17,845 nucleotides of DNA, from assembly GCA_023231445.1 (NCBI GenBank), contig JALNVF010000063.1:1-17845 (forward strand). The letters run 5' to 3'. The position numbers and the translations under genes are program-made. Within the stretch, counting starts at the first letter, position 1; each line of letters begins with the position of its first letter. This DNA is from Treponema sp. (GTDB taxonomy: Bacteria > Spirochaetota > Spirochaetia > Treponematales > Treponemataceae). Positions 1 through 8,837 of this stretch are shown in pieces. The notes beneath the pieces are model-generated. The model was not told where the DNA came from and ran no database searches. It saw nothing but the letters and a program-made list of their open reading frames with translations.

Positions 1-6
1 TAGATC

Positions 7-1137
7 TCAGATTTTAATGAGATTATATTTTCTGGATCCCATACCGACTTTTTCTGCCTGCTCAAGCTGCGCATTCCAGTCTGTAGAAGGATGCACATCC
101 ATAGACAAATCGTTATGAGTATGGGTACATTCGTCCATTACCGAACCATGCAGTCTCGGCTGTTTATTAACGATATCCGCGCAAACCTGATCAAGTGCGA
201 CCGCATCGAACGAAGCGAACATTCCCACGTCCTGAATGACAGGTGTATCGTTCACCGCATAACAGTCACAGTACGGAGATACATCTGCAATAAGTGAAAT
301 ATGAAACTGCGGACGGCCTTTCACGACGGCTGCAGCATATTCCGCCATTTTCCGGCAGAGGACTTCGTTCGTATTGCTGCCGCAGGGATGTGTCGCGTCT
401 TTCGGACAGGCGCCTATACAGCGGCCGCAGCCTACACACACTTTCTGGTCGATAAATGCCTTTTTCCGTCCGTCGGTTGAATCTTCAGGAACGGCAAGTG
501 TAATGGCATTCTGACCGCATGCACGGGCACAAGCTCCGCATCCTATGCATTTACTTCTGTCTATGTCCGGTTTTCCGGCATTATGCTGCTCCATTTTTCC
601 CGCACGGCTTCCGCATCCCATACCGATATTTTTTATTGTTCCGCCGTATCCGGTCGCTTCGTGAAGTTTAAAATGTGTGAGAGAAATAAAAACGTCGGCA
701 TCCATGACTGCATGGCCTATTTTAGCCTGTTTTACATATTCTCCTTCAGGGAAATCAACAAGCGTCTCATCGGTTCCCTTAAGTCCGTCTCCGATAATGA
801 CGTGACATCCGGTAACAAGGGGATCAAATCCGTCCATAAAAGCAGCATCAAGATGATCAAGTGCGTTCTTCCTTAGTCCTGGATACAGCGTATTGCAGTC
901 AGTAAGAAACGGCCGTCCGCCGAGGCTTTTTATCAGATCGGCGAAAGCTCTGGCATAATTGGGACGAAGATATGCAAGATTTCCCGGTTCGCCGAAGTGA
1001 AGTTTTATTGCGGTAAATTTTCCGTCAAAATCAATGTTATCTATACCTGCCGTTCTGGCAAGACGTACCAGTTTCTGTGTAAGATTTTCATTAAAAGTTG
1101 TTCTGAAATCCGTCCAATACACCTTTGAATCTTCCAT
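7..1137 (-). CDS. DUF362 domain protein with two 4Fe-4S ferredoxin clusters
   Basis: The protein has 376 residues. An N-terminal DUF362 region (about 1-190) is followed by a bacterial ferredoxin module. Cys197, 200, 203 and 207 (CIGCGACARAC) and Cys234, 237, 240 and 244 (CVGCGRCIGAC) form two complete 4Fe-4S ligand sets. No signal peptide or membrane segment is visible, so it is probably a cytoplasmic iron-sulfur protein. DUF362 proteins have no agreed reaction, and an electron-transfer or metal-related role is only an inference. A GTG at 1149 would overlap the upstream stop (TAGTG). I chose ATG 1137 because a strong GGAGGA (1147-1142) sits 4 nt before it and would otherwise be coding. It is the last gene seen in the ftsH-side cluster, just after the helicase gene. 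Family call is good; function is unknown. Confidence 0.85.
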   Translation of the reverse strand: MEDSKVYWTDFRTTFNENLTQKLVRLARTAGIDNIDFDGKFTAIKLHFGEPGNLAYLRPNYARAFADLIKSLGGRPFLTDCNTLYPGLRKNALDHLDAAFMDGFDPLVTGCHVIIGDGLKGTDETLVDFPEGEYVKQAKIGHAVMDADVFISLTHFKLHEATGYGGTIKNIGMGCGSRAGKMEQHNAGKPDIDRSKCIGCGACARACGQNAITLAVPEDSTDGRKKAFIDQKVCVGCGRCIGACPKDATHPCGSNTNEVLCRKMAEYAAAVVKGRPQFHISLIADVSPYCDCYAVNDTPVIQDVGMFASFDAVALDQVCADIVNKQPRLHGSVMDECTHTHNDLSMDVHPSTDWNAQLEQAEKVGMGSRKYNLIKI

Positions 1138-1148
1138 ACATTCCTCCA

Positions 1149-3347
1149 CTACTCTTTTATAATCATCAAAGAATGGGCCTGATATTCAGGCATAAATTTC
1201 TTTTTTTCCCCGCTCTCGAACTGTACTGTAATAACAAATTCTCCGTCATCACTTACACGTCCGGTAATAATCTGTCCGTATCCCCAGTCATCGTGATACA
1301 CTTTTGTACCCCTGCTCCATTTCAGAGCAAGTTCTTCTGCCTTTACAGAATTTACGTTAACACCGGTATTCCTGTACATACCGGCAGCAGACATTCCGTA
1401 ACGACGCTGCTGCGTTTTTCCGAGTACTTTAAATACATTCCCGGCTTCCTGAATAAATGGACTTGGTTCCATATATTCCGTACGGCCGTACAGACGACGC
1501 TGAGCGCAGGATGTTATATACAATTCGTCCTGCGCCCGTGTTATGCCGACATAAAACAAACGCCTCTCTTCTTCAAGTTCGTCTCCGGATTTGTCTCCAC
1601 GCGGGAAAATACCGTTTTCCATCCCGGTAATAATAACGCGGGGAAATTCAAGACCTTTTGTATTGTGAAGAGTAATCAGTGTAACAGAATCAACTGCTGC
1701 ATCCCCTGCTCCAGCATCAAGCGAACGGTCAAGTTCAATCGTATCAAGAAACTGCAGCAGACCATCCTGTGTACACGGGTAAAGTACGGCGCTGTTTACA
1801 AGTTCCTGCATATTTGCCGCCCGCTGCGTTCCGGTTATTTCATCCTGGGTTCTGTGGTAATTAAGCAGACCGGACCGGTCAAGAACTTTTTCGACAAAAC
1901 AGGACAGTTTTTCATCAGGATTGAAAGATTTGTTAAGCTCTTCGAGAACGGCACAGAATTCCGCCACACCTTCTCTGGCTTTTTTACTAAGGGACGGAAT
2001 ACACTCTTTCGCAGTCTCCGTCAGACTCAGGGAAGAAGAAGCTGCTTTTTCTATAATTAAATCCTGTGTTTTTTCTCCGACACCGTGAGCAGGTTTATTA
2101 ACGATACGGCGGAATGCAATTTCATCCCGCGGATTTGCCGCAAGCGAAAGGAAAGCAAGCGTATCTTTAACTTCCTCCCTCTCGTAAAACTTTAAAGAAC
2201 CGACAACTACATACGGAATTTTCCGATGCAGAAATTCCGTCTCAAATCCAAGTGACTGTGCGTTCGTTCTGTAAAGTATTGCCCAATCGCTGTATTTTGA
2301 CGGATTCTTCGTATCATTACATGCTTTCAGAATGAGATCCGCACAAAACCGGGCTTCGGTATCCTGATCAGGAAGATATACCAGCACAGGTGTCTTACCC
2401 TGCCCGCGTTCAGCCTTAAGCGTCTTGCCAAGACGTCCTTCATTATTCCTGACAACATTATCCGCCACTTCAAGAATTTTTGCAGTTGAACGGTAATTAC
2501 GCACAAGCTTAATTATTTTTGTGCCCGGAAATTTCTCCCGGAATGACAAAATATTCTTTACTTCGGCACCGCGGAACCGGTAAATTGACTGGTCGTCGTC
2601 GCCGACGACACATACATATGTGCCGGAATCTTCGTCCGCGCCGGAAAGAGACTGCAGCAGACGGAACTGCGCTACATTCGAGTCCTGATATTCGTCGACC
2701 ATAATAACACGGAAGCGGTATCTCATCTGCTGCCGGATACGTTCATTCGCCTCCATAACTTCTACTGGTCTCATAATCAGATCACCAAAATCAGCGTTGC
2801 CTGTCGTATGAAGACGTTCCTGATACGCATGATACACTGCCGATAAACCGCCTGTCGGATCTATACCGGAAAGATCATCGTCCGGTCCAAGACAGTAATC
2901 TTTTGCCAGTGAAATTTTGTGTGCGGCAAGATGCGCCTGCTGTCTTGTTAAAGACGGTACAGCTTTTGTAACAAGAGTTGCCATATCGTCGTCGTCATAC
3001 ACCGTAAACGAACCTGCAAGACCTGCCTCGCTGGCGTATTTCCGCAAAAACCACGCTCCAAACGAATGAAACGTACGAATCTGTGCACGATATGCACGCG
3101 GTTCAAGTGCAACAGCACGCTCTGCCATCTCGGATGCAGCCTTCTTTGTAAAGGTAACCGCAAGGATCGCAGATGGATCAATATGTTTATTGCTGATAAG
3201 GTATGCAATTTTTGTTGTTATAACACGGGTTTTTCCGGAGCCTGCCCCCGCAAGAATGAGCAGCGGAGATCCTTCATGTATGACAGCTTCTTTTTGTTCA
3301 GGGTTAAGCATATCAAGATACGACGGTAGAAGGACATCCTCAGCCAT
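1149..3347 (-). CDS. pcrA: UvrD/PcrA-type superfamily 1 DNA helicase
   Basis: This is an ATP-driven 3'-5' DNA helicase of 732 residues, close to the family size, expected in nucleotide excision repair, mismatch repair or clearing of protein-DNA blocks. Walker A is GAGSGKT (34-40), motif II is VDEYQDSN (around 217-224), motif III is VVGDDDQSIYRFRG (around 247-260), motif IV contains NYRST, motif V is LHNTKGLEFP and motif VI is RRLFYVGITRAQ. The end (about 675-732, with a WGYGQI element and basic residues) resembles the Tudor-like RNA polymerase-binding tail of PcrA, so PcrA is favoured over Rep. The ATG lies 3 nt after the rimO stop (TAG GAA ATG), with AGGA inside the stop region, which suggests coupled translation. 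No catalytic motif is missing. Confidence 0.95.
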   Translation of the reverse strand: MAEDVLLPSYLDMLNPEQKEAVIHEGSPLLILAGAGSGKTRVITTKIAYLISNKHIDPSAILAVTFTKKAASEMAERAVALEPRAYRAQIRTFHSFGAWFLRKYASEAGLAGSFTVYDDDDMATLVTKAVPSLTRQQAHLAAHKISLAKDYCLGPDDDLSGIDPTGGLSAVYHAYQERLHTTGNADFGDLIMRPVEVMEANERIRQQMRYRFRVIMVDEYQDSNVAQFRLLQSLSGADEDSGTYVCVVGDDDQSIYRFRGAEVKNILSFREKFPGTKIIKLVRNYRSTAKILEVADNVVRNNEGRLGKTLKAERGQGKTPVLVYLPDQDTEARFCADLILKACNDTKNPSKYSDWAILYRTNAQSLGFETEFLHRKIPYVVVGSLKFYEREEVKDTLAFLSLAANPRDEIAFRRIVNKPAHGVGEKTQDLIIEKAASSSLSLTETAKECIPSLSKKAREGVAEFCAVLEELNKSFNPDEKLSCFVEKVLDRSGLLNYHRTQDEITGTQRAANMQELVNSAVLYPCTQDGLLQFLDTIELDRSLDAGAGDAAVDSVTLITLHNTKGLEFPRVIITGMENGIFPRGDKSGDELEEERRLFYVGITRAQDELYITSCAQRRLYGRTEYMEPSPFIQEAGNVFKVLGKTQQRRYGMSAAGMYRNTGVNVNSVKAEELALKWSRGTKVYHDDWGYGQIITGRVSDDGEFVITVQFESGEKKKFMPEYQAHSLMIIKE

Positions 3348-3350
3348 TTC

Positions 3351-4838
3351 CTACTGGCCTTCCTGTTCCTGCTCCGGTGCGTACTGCAGTGAAGATTTGT
3401 TCAGCTTGTTATTAACCGGCAGATCAGAAACAAAATGAGCGTCAATATCCACTTCACTTGACGAGTCGGCATATACACGAATTACATGTCCCGGCTGCAC
3501 CGCTGTTCTCTGCGTTTCATCGTCGATGTCGTAGCGAATTACAATAGAGCCATCAACTTCAGGAGCCTGAAACCATGCCCGTCCGATTGCAAGGCCTTCT
3601 TCCTCACCTTTTATAAGTTCCTCAACAAGTACGTTAAATTCTTTCCCACACCGTGCGGCAAGACATTCCTTTGTAATTCCTGATTGAATAGTTTCAAGAA
3701 CCTGCGCACGTTCTTTTGCAGTTTTCTGTGTAACACGTTCTTTCATAGTATAGGCAGGCGTATTTTCTTCGCGGCTGTACGGGAAACATCCTGACCAGTC
3801 ACTCCGTATTGTTCTGAGAAATTGCTGAGTATTTTCTGCAGCTTCGCAGTTTTCTCCGGGGAACCCTGTTAAAAACGTTGTGCGGAGTGCCATATGGGGA
3901 AACGCAGCACGGATATCATGTACAAGTCTTTGATATTCACCTCCGGAACCTTTTCTGTTCATCAAATGAATAAGTCTGTCGTCTCCGGATTGAAATGGAA
4001 TGTCAAAATACGGAAGAAGGCGCGTATCGTGCTGCATAACGGGAAGAATATCACGATTAAAATGGTCCGGATGAATGTAAAGCAGGCGTACAACAAATTC
4101 ACCCTTTATCGAAGAAATCCGTTCAAGAAGCAGCGAGAGCGCTGACTTTTTTTCTGTACCGCAGTTAACACCGTTTTCATCGATATACGGCAGCATAAAT
4201 CGTCCGTTTCCGAATACATCGTCATTGTCTCCTGTTCCATATGCAGCAAGATCCTGACCGATAAGATTTATTTCGTATACTCCATTATCAGTCAGTTCCT
4301 GTATTTCATTAACGATGTTGTCTGCACTGCGGCTCCGCAATTTTCCGCGGATCAGAGGAATAGCACAGAATGAACAAAAATTATTACATCCCTCTGTAAT
4401 TTTCACATAAGCCGAACCGCGGTATGACAACATCATAGTCCTGCCGCCACAGCAGATTTCTTTCTGTTCAGGCAGAAGAATAGGACGTTTTCCTGCCGAG
4501 AGCTGTTCAATGACTGCATCTATTCTTGAAATATCACCATTTCCGAAAAACCCATCTGCTTCTGTAAGAGAATCTTTCAGAATATCAGCATAACGCTCTG
4601 CAAGACATCCTGTTAATAATATCTTTGCATCAGGATAATGCTGCTTTGCCGCAATGACTGCATTGATGGATTCTTTTTTAGCCGATTCTATAAAACCGCA
4701 TGAATTAATAATAATAATGTCAGCCTTAGACGGATCAAAAGTCTGTTCCATACCCTTGTTTGAAAGGCGGGAAATAATTAACTCTCCGTCAACCTGATTT
4801 TTCGCACATCCGTGCTGATCAATAAAAAATTTAGTCAA
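3351..4838 (-). CDS. rimO: Ribosomal protein S12 methylthiotransferase RimO
   Basis: RimO is a radical-SAM enzyme that adds a methylthio group to a conserved aspartate of ribosomal protein S12. The UPF0004 domain carries cluster ligands Cys11 (DQHGCAKN), Cys47 and Cys78. The radical-SAM domain carries Cys151, Cys155 and Cys158 (CNNFCSFC). A TRAM-like domain follows (about 395-470). At 495 residues it is longer than the usual roughly 440, because of a stretch after the GQDLAAYG motif and a hydrophilic Gln/Glu-rich tail of about 25 residues. The start is TTG 4838: this gives the family N-terminus exactly and overlaps the end of the rodZ-like gene by 8 nt, with no clear Shine-Dalgarno sequence, so translation is probably coupled. 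MiaB is the main alternative, but the GCAKNQVD motif favours RimO. Confidence 0.93.
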   Translation of the reverse strand: MTKFFIDQHGCAKNQVDGELIISRLSNKGMEQTFDPSKADIIIINSCGFIESAKKESINAVIAAKQHYPDAKILLTGCLAERYADILKDSLTEADGFFGNGDISRIDAVIEQLSAGKRPILLPEQKEICCGGRTMMLSYRGSAYVKITEGCNNFCSFCAIPLIRGKLRSRSADNIVNEIQELTDNGVYEINLIGQDLAAYGTGDNDDVFGNGRFMLPYIDENGVNCGTEKKSALSLLLERISSIKGEFVVRLLYIHPDHFNRDILPVMQHDTRLLPYFDIPFQSGDDRLIHLMNRKGSGGEYQRLVHDIRAAFPHMALRTTFLTGFPGENCEAAENTQQFLRTIRSDWSGCFPYSREENTPAYTMKERVTQKTAKERAQVLETIQSGITKECLAARCGKEFNVLVEELIKGEEEGLAIGRAWFQAPEVDGSIVIRYDIDDETQRTAVQPGHVIRVYADSSSEVDIDAHFVSDLPVNNKLNKSSLQYAPEQEQEGQ

Positions 4839-5928
4839 GTTCTACAACCACCAGCTTATATGTACCGTCAAGATCCTTTACCCACTTTATATCTTCTACA
4901 AGGACCTGTCCTGCTTTTCCTATATCAAGATCAAAATTTTTTGTATCTGCTATAATTGAAAATTTAACCGTGTTACAATTAGACATCCATAAACGGGATC
5001 CGTTATTTGCAGTCATAGTGACAACATCACCATTAGTAAAATAATTTTCTTCTGAAGCTTTATGATCTATTTTATAGCGGAATTCACACGGACCGCGGAA
5101 CGTTGCATTCACCGTAAACGGATAAGCTCTGGTATCCTGCAGAATAACCTGCTGTTTATGCTTTTGTACCGAAGAACCATTATCTGCAGGGACATCCGGC
5201 ACTGCAACTGTCTCCTCCTGAAGTGCATCGGCACTTTTTTGCTTCAAAAGAAGCCGGACTTCAGCTCCACGGGAATCTTCTGTTGATGAAATATCAGAAA
5301 CATACACAATAATATCAGGCTGTGCATCTCCGTCAATATCAAGTTCCGCTTCTTCTGATAAATCCGTATAAAGTTTTCCCACTGGTGTATCCAATCCAAA
5401 AGCAGAAACAGTGTCGCTTACAGTAAGAACTATTTTACCTTTTGCAGAAGGAATTATGATCTGATCACCACGATACAATCTGCCTTCAAATGGTTTGTCA
5501 CTTAATTCGTATTTTTTTGCAGTCACACCTTTTTCAACAACAACATCTCCATCCGTCTTTGAAGGTTTTCGAATAAAAATTAAAATGATAACAATAATAC
5601 CTGCTGCCACAACAGCACATAACAAACCTCTCATCAGCAACCTTAAAAACGAAGGTTTCTGTTTCAGAAGCAAACCTTCCGGAACCGGAGATTCCTGAAT
5701 CACTTTATTACGATACAATGAAAGCACCGTTTCGGGATTAATTCCCAGATACTCTGCATAGTTGCGGAGAAATCCGATCATATACGGTTCTCCCGGAAAT
5801 ACACCTGCATCTTCTTCTTCGAGTCCTTTGATATATTCCGGAGTAATTGACGTTTCACGGGAGACTGTATTTATATCGAGATTTTTATCTTCGCGAGCCT
5901 TTTTCAGAATTGTACCGTAACTATTCAT
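4831..5928 (-). CDS. RodZ-like helix-turn-helix membrane protein
   Basis: The protein has 365 residues. A cytoplasmic HTH_25-type domain (1-75, GTILKKAREDKNLDI onward, with FLRNYAEYLGI) precedes a basic linker, one membrane helix (about 98-119) and a large outer part ending in a DUF4115-like beta domain (about 268-345). That order is the RodZ plan, in which the helix-turn-helix contacts MreB and helps to set cell shape. Between the membrane helix and DUF4115 there is an extra region of about 150 residues, including DIDGDAQPD (197-205), which resembles a calcium-binding Asp loop. Upstream of ATG 5928 an AGAGG lies about 10 nt away, so ribosome binding looks weak. It follows lolA after 18 nt and overlaps rimO. 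The shape role is inferred from architecture only. Confidence 0.8.
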   Translation of the reverse strand: MNSYGTILKKAREDKNLDINTVSRETSITPEYIKGLEEEDAGVFPGEPYMIGFLRNYAEYLGINPETVLSLYRNKVIQESPVPEGLLLKQKPSFLRLLMRGLLCAVVAAGIIVIILIFIRKPSKTDGDVVVEKGVTAKKYELSDKPFEGRLYRGDQIIIPSAKGKIVLTVSDTVSAFGLDTPVGKLYTDLSEEAELDIDGDAQPDIIVYVSDISSTEDSRGAEVRLLLKQKSADALQEETVAVPDVPADNGSSVQKHKQQVILQDTRAYPFTVNATFRGPCEFRYKIDHKASEENYFTNGDVVTMTANNGSRLWMSNCNTVKFSIIADTKNFDLDIGKAGQVLVEDIKWVKDLDGTYKLVVVELD

Positions 5929-5946
5929 AATCAGTAAGCCTCTGTG

Positions 5947-6639
5947 TCAATTGGAAAGTAAAAAATTATTATAATTATTAGCTGATGACGGAGGATCATA
6001 AATAAACCGCTGGTCAGAAATATTCTGATTAAGTTTATAATTTGAAAAATTGAAAATAAATTCATCTCCCCGCGGAGTAACAGCATCTACGCGGCGAATC
6101 AATTTTGTTTCTGCATTTATTGCAAGCTTTATTGAACGAAATGCTTCGGCTGTATTACGTCGGTTAAGAATCAGCTTTATAACTTTTTCATCAGATGTAT
6201 CGTCAAGAGGGACAGGATCCTGACCGGTTTCATACGCAACCGTATAATATCTGCTCATCAGTGACAGCCCCTGCGGAGTCGCGAGAGAAGCTCCTCCTGC
6301 ACCTCCGTTGTCCGATTGCACTGACTGCTGAAGAACAGCAGACGATTCCGGCAGATAAATTGTAAGCATGTCGCCATTAAACAGAATTACCTGATCTGCA
6401 GGATCAGAAAAATCAAGCCGGAGTAAATCAGGACGTTTAAAAGACACCTTTGCGGTCATCTGCTGTTTACTGACGGACAAATCCATATCTGCTTCGTAAT
6501 CTTTTATGGTTCCGTAATATTCAGAAACTGTTTTAAAATACGCACTTGCAGTTGTAATAGACTGTGCAGATACAGAGCTGCAGATCATTAAAACAAAAAA
6601 AAGAGCTGCATGCAGAATACGATTTTTTCTATTAAACAT
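5947..6639 (-). CDS. lolA: Outer-membrane lipoprotein carrier protein LolA family
   Basis: This is a periplasmic carrier that takes lipoproteins released from the inner membrane to the outer membrane. A signal peptide is clear: basic start (NRKNR), hydrophobic core and SVSA/QS cleavage near residue 25. Of 230 residues, the mature part shows the LolA beta pattern: YEADMDLS, FKRPDLLRLDFSDP, QVILFNGDMLTIYLPES, and a late FNFSNYKLNQNISDQRF strand. The family is weakly conserved, so the call rests on signal peptide, size and this pattern. No Shine-Dalgarno sequence precedes ATG 6639. Instead a good sigma-70-type promoter ends 6 nt upstream, which suggests separate, possibly leaderless, expression from ftsH. 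The stop is 18 nt before the rodZ-like gene. Confidence 0.8.
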   Translation of the reverse strand: MFNRKNRILHAALFFVLMICSSVSAQSITTASAYFKTVSEYYGTIKDYEADMDLSVSKQQMTAKVSFKRPDLLRLDFSDPADQVILFNGDMLTIYLPESSAVLQQSVQSDNGGAGGASLATPQGLSLMSRYYTVAYETGQDPVPLDDTSDEKVIKLILNRRNTAEAFRSIKLAINAETKLIRRVDAVTPRGDEFIFNFSNYKLNQNISDQRFIYDPPSSANNYNNFLLSN

Positions 6640-6645
6640 GCAACC

Positions 6646-6674
6646 ATTTTAGTAGAGATATATCGTCACGTCAA
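6646..6674 (-). promoter_or_regulatory. Sigma-70-type promoter for lolA, predicted leaderless
   Basis: On the minus strand, TTGACG (6674-6669) is separated by 17 nt from TAAAAT (6651-6646); each hexamer matches consensus at 5 of 6. Only GGTTGC lies between the -10 and ATG 6639, so transcription should start at or within a base or so of the start codon. No Shine-Dalgarno sequence is present. It lies just after the ftsH stop. Confidence 0.6.
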
Positions 6675-6681
6675 GTAATGA

Positions 6682-8757
6682 TCAGTTTGACTCAGGTTCT
6701 CCCCCCGTTTCCGGCTTTTCAGTTCCCTCCGGAAGCGCTTTTTGATCAGTTGATGCAGTAGCTTCAAGTTCCCTGCAGTGATCTTCTGCTTTTATAATCT
6801 CATTAAATTCTTTTCCATCCATCGTTTCCTTCTCAAGAAGGCGTTTAGCTATATATTCAAGAAGTTCCCTGTGTTTTTTAAGCAGAGCAAGAACCACTTC
6901 ATAACGACCTGACATCATACGTGCTATTTCTTCATCAATATACTGCTGAGTGGTTTCAGAATACTCGCGGACAAGCTGCGGCTCCCCGCTGTTATATCCC
7001 TGACCCGATTTCCCAAGTGTCATATTTTTGAAACGCTCGCTCATACCGTAATCTGTAATCATTCTTCTTATTGTATCGGTTGCACGCTGAATATCATTTG
7101 CAGCTCCCGTAGAAATTTCGTTGAAAATAATCTGTTCTGCTGCACGCCCTCCAAGCATAACGTCCACTTCATTAATGAGTTTTCTTTCACTCTTGAGGTA
7201 CGTATCGTCTTCGGGTAACTGCATAGTATATCCAAGTGCACCCATACCACGCGGTATAATCGTTATTTTATGCACCGGATCGCTGCCCGGAGTAAATGCA
7301 GCAACAAGCGCGTGTCCTGTTTCATGATATGCAACAATACGGCGTTCATCTTCTTTAACAACCCTCGTCTTTTTCTGCAGTCCGACAATTGTCTTTTCTA
7401 CAGCTTCATCAAAGTCCGGCATAGTAACTTTTTTGCGTCCGCCGCGGACGGCGAGCAGAGCTGCCTCGTTTACAATATTCGCAAGATCCGCACCGCTGAA
7501 TCCCGCTGTCGAATGTGCAATTGCCCCGAAATCAACATCATTATCAAGCTTCACGTTCTTTGCATGAATGCGAAGAATAGCCTCCCGCCCTTTTACATCA
7601 GGACGGTCAACAACAACCTGCCGGTCAAAACGCCCGGGGCGGAGAAGCGCCGGATCAAGAATATCAGGACGGTTAGTCGCAGCAAGCACAATAAGCCCCT
7701 TTTCGTTGTCGAATCCATCCATTTCTACGAGCAGCTGATTCAAGGTCTGCTCGCGCTCATCATTTCCGCCAAGATTACTCGTACGGCTCTTACCGATCGC
7801 ATCAATTTCGTCAATAAATATAATGCACGGGGCTTTCTCGCGTGCAGTCCGGAATAAATCGCGGACGCGGCTTGCGCCCACGCCTACAAACATTTCAACA
7901 AAATCCGACCCGCTGATACGGAAGAATGGTACACCTGCTTCACCGGCAACAGCGCGGGCAAGGAGTGTTTTTCCCGTTCCCGGAGGTCCAACAAGCAGAA
8001 CGCCCTTCGGAATTTTGCCGCCGATTTCCGTATATTTTTTCGGCTGCCTTAAAAAATCCACAACCTCGACAAGTTCTTCCTTTGCTTCATCGACACCGGC
8101 AACATCGACGAACCGGGTCTTTACATTACCTTCATCCACCGCCTTAGCGCGTGACTGTCCGGCATTGAAAATGCTTCCCATGCCGCCACCCATGCCGCCG
8201 CCCATTTTACGGAAGATAAGAAAATACATAAGAAAAATAAGTGCAAACGGAATAATTATATTAATAAGTATTTGAACTATATAATTATTCTGTTTTACAA
8301 CGAATTTATACTCTACACCTTTTTCATTGAGCAGATCAATAAAGCCGGGCATAAGCACACCGACAGTTTTGTATTCCGCACGGTTTTTTGACTGTGCAGA
8401 AAAGAGCATATATCCCTTTGCATTTTTATCAGGCGAAACAGCCTGTTCAGGCCCATAGCCAACAAAATACGTATCACCAAGTTCTACTGAAACAATTTTT
8501 CCATTCTCAATAAGCTGACGGAATTCCGAAAAATCGACGAGATCTTCCGGTTTTGACATAAAAAAAACATTTATCAGAGCAAGAACAGCAAGAATGACAA
8601 GCATTATTCCCCAAAACGGAAAATGGGGTTTGTTATCATTATTTGGTTCCTTTTTTTTCTTTCCATCATCTTCTTCCGGACCTGCAAATTTAAAAAAATT
8701 ATACGGATCCCTGTCATCAGGAGTATCTTTTTTCTTATCGTTAATCTCGTCGCTCAT
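6682..8757 (-). CDS. ftsH: ATP-dependent zinc metalloprotease FtsH
   Basis: FtsH is a membrane-anchored hexameric AAA+ protease that degrades misassembled membrane proteins and some cytoplasmic regulators. In 691 residues there are a charged N-terminal tail, membrane helix 1 (about 46-67), a periplasmic domain, membrane helix 2 (about 159-183), a GGGMGGGMG linker, Walker A GPPGTGKT (257-264), Walker B IIFIDEID (312-319), the arginine-finger region around LLRPGRFD, and the zinc site HETGH (478-482). The tail is rich in Glu, Pro and Thr. A TTG at 8760 is possible, but ATG 8757 is preferred because AGAGG (8768-8764) sits 6 nt before it. It heads the minus-strand cluster and is divergent from fliS. 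All catalytic residues are intact. Confidence 0.97.
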   Translation of the reverse strand: MSDEINDKKKDTPDDRDPYNFFKFAGPEEDDGKKKKEPNNDNKPHFPFWGIMLVILAVLALINVFFMSKPEDLVDFSEFRQLIENGKIVSVELGDTYFVGYGPEQAVSPDKNAKGYMLFSAQSKNRAEYKTVGVLMPGFIDLLNEKGVEYKFVVKQNNYIVQILINIIIPFALIFLMYFLIFRKMGGGMGGGMGSIFNAGQSRAKAVDEGNVKTRFVDVAGVDEAKEELVEVVDFLRQPKKYTEIGGKIPKGVLLVGPPGTGKTLLARAVAGEAGVPFFRISGSDFVEMFVGVGASRVRDLFRTAREKAPCIIFIDEIDAIGKSRTSNLGGNDEREQTLNQLLVEMDGFDNEKGLIVLAATNRPDILDPALLRPGRFDRQVVVDRPDVKGREAILRIHAKNVKLDNDVDFGAIAHSTAGFSGADLANIVNEAALLAVRGGRKKVTMPDFDEAVEKTIVGLQKKTRVVKEDERRIVAYHETGHALVAAFTPGSDPVHKITIIPRGMGALGYTMQLPEDDTYLKSERKLINEVDVMLGGRAAEQIIFNEISTGAANDIQRATDTIRRMITDYGMSERFKNMTLGKSGQGYNSGEPQLVREYSETTQQYIDEEIARMMSGRYEVVLALLKKHRELLEYIAKRLLEKETMDGKEFNEIIKAEDHCRELEATASTDQKALPEGTEKPETGGEPESN

Positions 8758-8774
8758 CAAAAACCTCTGTTAAA

Positions 8775-8803
8775 AATATACGCTTTATTGAATGATTTGT
8801 CGA
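8775..8803 (-). promoter_or_regulatory. Sigma-70-type promoter for ftsH
   Basis: On the minus strand, TCGACA (8803-8798) is followed after 17 nt by TATATT (8780-8775); each hexamer matches consensus at 5 of 6. The predicted transcript begins about 10-12 nt upstream of AUG 8757, so its leader is little more than the AGAGG ribosome-binding site. Confidence 0.6.
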
Positions 8804-8837
8804 CATAAAAAACCGAAGTAAAAAGGGCTTTTTATGT
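8803..8837. repeat. Inverted repeat between the ftsH and fliS promoters
   Basis: Arms ACATAAAAA (8803-8811) and TTTTTATGT (8829-8837) pair perfectly over 9 bp around a 17-nt spacer. A second, nested symmetry, TAAAAAG-GG-CTTTTTA (8819-8834), shares the right arm. The outer ends touch the -35 elements of both divergent promoters. It could be an operator or simply A/T-rich coincidence. It lacks the GC stem expected of a terminator. Confidence 0.4.

Noticed and set aside
1125..2060. Plus-strand open frame of 311 codons opposite the helicase gene
   Set aside because: The helicase motifs fix the coding strand; the antisense product shows no domain and has an unnatural Phe/Cys/Arg mix.
7270..8275. 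Two plus-strand open frames opposite ftsH
   Set aside because: They mirror the conserved AAA and linker region of FtsH; the Pro/Met-rich repeats are the reverse of the GGGM linker.
8804..8836. Terminator between ftsH and fliS
   Set aside because: Both genes point away from this region, so neither would end here, and the stem is almost all A/T.
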